8,237 bases of DNA, taken from positions 1 through 8,237 of the forward strand of contig SEBM01000150.1 of the NCBI GenBank assembly GCA_004296145.1, in the 5' to 3' direction. Below the pieces are notes generated by a model. The model saw only the letters and a list, made by a program, of their open reading frames with translations, ran no database searches and was not told where the DNA came from. Below, in pieces: positions 7,701 to 8,237 of this stretch (positions are counted from its first letter, which is position 1; each line of letters starts with the position of its first letter). This DNA is from Flavobacterium sp. (lineage in GTDB: Bacteria > Bacteroidota > Bacteroidia > Flavobacteriales > Flavobacteriaceae). The translations under genes and the position numbers were made by a program.

Positions 7701-8199
7701 CGGTAATCTGAAGATCCAGGTTCGAATTCAGAACGGTATTTTGATTATTACCAACCGTAATGCCACGGGTGATACTTCCGGAAGTATTTAGACCGTCAAA
7801 CGGAATGACTTTTTTGGCGTTTGTGTTTTCGAGTCGGTATAATTTTTCGGTACCAACATCATTGCTGACAACCTGACTTTCGTTATAAAGGCCGTATTCT
7901 TTGGTAAGAAAATCGGGATATCGTAAATAATTTACAATTAAAGTATCTGAGGCTGAAGTGAATTTTTCGTTTAGAAGTAACGTTCCTTTTTTGAAATCGA
8001 TAGTATAAAATGTCGAATCAACAGGTTCATTTTTAGTGTTTAAAAGCTCAAAAAATCCGGAATTAATACTGAATTTTTCAAGATGGATCGTATCTCGCGT
8101 CACTATTACTTTTTTGGTTTGATACGATGATTCCGTTTCCTGCGCCTGAAGACCGGAATAGTAAAGAAGCACCGTAAAAAACAGTAATTTTTTCAACAT
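4768..8199 (-). CDS. Large outer-membrane beta-barrel protein, uncharacterised Bacteroidota family
   Basis: The protein has 1143 residues. The signal peptide covers 1-19 (MLKKLLFFTVLLYYSGLQA, then QE), and the last residues NIQLRAYF end in Phe like a BAM-recognised strand. After a small beta module (about 45-95) comes a well-conserved-looking block at about 140-235 (GSITRGITVGNNQ; DSNIPLQDGGYSQ; IRAGDVFLENRKTQFLSFNKK, read in pieces). It recalls Bacteroidota barrel proteins, including parts of the SprA group, though SprA is about twice as long. Residues 270-345 hold GPYKLKGQNGE, GSERVYVNGVLLKRGE and DYVIDYNAGEIVFT, a second copy of the small beta module. From about 350 onward alternating aromatic strands continue to the end, consistent with a large barrel. 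An EF-hand-like loop lies at 831-842. The role is unknown; surface assembly, export or nutrient passage are all possible, and no TonB box or plug was recognised. The signal peptide fixes the start. Confidence 0.78.
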   Translation of the reverse strand: MLKKLLFFTVLLYYSGLQAQETESSYQTKKVIVTRDTIHLEKFSINSGFFELLNTKNEPVDSTFYTIDFKKGTLLLNEKFTSASDTLIVNYLRYPDFLTKEYGLYNESQVVSNDVGTEKLYRLENTNAKKVIPFDGLNTSGSITRGITVGNNQNTVLNSNLDLQITGKISDKVSLRASLQDSNIPLQDGGYSQKLDQFDNIFMELFSDDWSIRAGDVFLENRKTQFLSFNKKVQGISASFDFDTEESKTNVFASVAFVKGQYAKSTFIGQEGNQGPYKLKGQNGELYVLVISGSERVYVNGVLLKRGENNDYVIDYNAGEIVFTSLFTITSEMRINIEYQYSDRNYNRLVTYAGATHENKSWSFGGYLYSENDMKNQPLQQNLSTEQVQVLSQAGDDQNLMTAPSAYEDAYADNKILYKKVVLNGIEVYEYSNIATDVLYNVKFSLVGNNLGNYIIQNNNSVERIYEYVAPVNGILQGNYEPIVKLVAPMKIQVATFLGKYNPDEKTLVDFEIAMSNNDKNLFSGIDDSDNEGVAVKTNIKKRLFTRDWTLDAFVNYQFVQENFRSVERLYNIEFNRDWNLNATLLGNQSLLVTGLNFDLFSKKETSDIGLFTYQFEKLDFTESYSGSRHTANAFFKLKKWTVENRGSFLNSDATTSTSKFIRNLTKTKYHFGKNWVGGSIQIEDNQEKDKVTNQFSALSQRFSEYGVFVGRGDSTKVFVELGYLQRRNDSLQNGFLQHVNDSKMYVLKSKLIQNKKTDLAVYASYRTLDFTDASRKSEPSLNSRILYNDRFFNQFMQISTAYETSSGTIAQQEFTYVEVPTGQGVYTWNDYNGNGVQELEEFEVAPFPDQAKFIRIFLPNQIYIKTNQNKFSQSVILNPLQWQNETGFKKLASYFYNQTSFIMDRKVKNDGGNFELNPFHSSDENLLGLNSSLRNSLYYNRGKQNHSVTYSYLVNKGKNLLSIGSQDVRNNSHQLQYTHLYQKSWLFNFFTKTIKTTLVSEDFTEKNYNLEGYQIAPKISYLFSKNTSLDFFYELQNKKNQIGNLETLDQNRLGTSFSYAGEKKVTVSGEFSFYENKFTGNEFSSVGFQMLEGLQAGKNLVWKLLLQKNITQFLDINLNYQGRKSETGNTIHTGNIQLRAYF

Positions 8200-8221
8200 A
8201 AATACTTTAACTCCAAAAAGC

Positions 8222-8229
8222 CAAAAGTA
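8222..8229 (-). promoter_or_regulatory. -7 promoter element of the large barrel gene
   Basis: On the minus strand this reads TACTTTTG, an exact fit to the Bacteroidota -7 consensus TAnnTTTG, 22 bases before the ATG. Transcription would start about 16 bases ahead of the gene. The -33 element would lie beyond the window edge and cannot be seen. A GGAG at 8211-8214 lies 11 bases ahead of the start codon. Confidence 0.5.
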
Positions 8230-8237
8230 GTATTTAT

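Overview
The window looks like chromosomal DNA from a member of the Bacteroidota, most likely Flavobacterium or a close relative. Five things point there: AT-rich sequence; signal peptides ending in A-Q; outer-membrane proteins ending in phenylalanine; near-matches to the Bacteroidota -7 promoter motif (TAnnTTTG) rather than sigma70 boxes; and intergenic spacers full of short ATCTGTGT/ATCAGCGT-type and CTTAGCAACTTAG-type words. This is a judgement from sequence character, not from a database match.

Left part, + strand (1-2539): the 3' nearly complete part of a PhoR-like sensor histidine kinase (5' end outside the window), then a separately promoted OprO/OprP-type phosphate-selective porin. 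The 171-base spacer between them holds four consecutive 11-base units related to TTAACA-N5. That is the geometry of a PhoP-binding Pho box, and it ends at a likely promoter. Read together, this is a phosphate-starvation module: the kinase (with a response regulator presumably just upstream) activates an outer-membrane phosphate porin.

Middle (2540-4134): a repeat-rich convergent spacer (2540-2780) carries a long imperfect hairpin and tandem words. It is followed by a minus-strand MurG/GT28-like glycosyltransferase (2781-3863). A second repeat-bearing spacer (3864-4134) includes a strong hairpin terminator.

Right part, minus strand (4135-8199): a 1143-residue, apparently complete outer-membrane beta-barrel protein of an uncharacterised Bacteroidota family lies upstream. 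It has an N-terminal duplicated beta module and an EF-hand-like loop. After 63 bases comes a small secreted, very lysine-rich protein of 13 in-phase heptads, capped by a domain resembling the PBCV basic adaptor. These two may be co-transcribed and are the least described part of the window. No mobile element, CRISPR array, tRNA or rRNA was seen.
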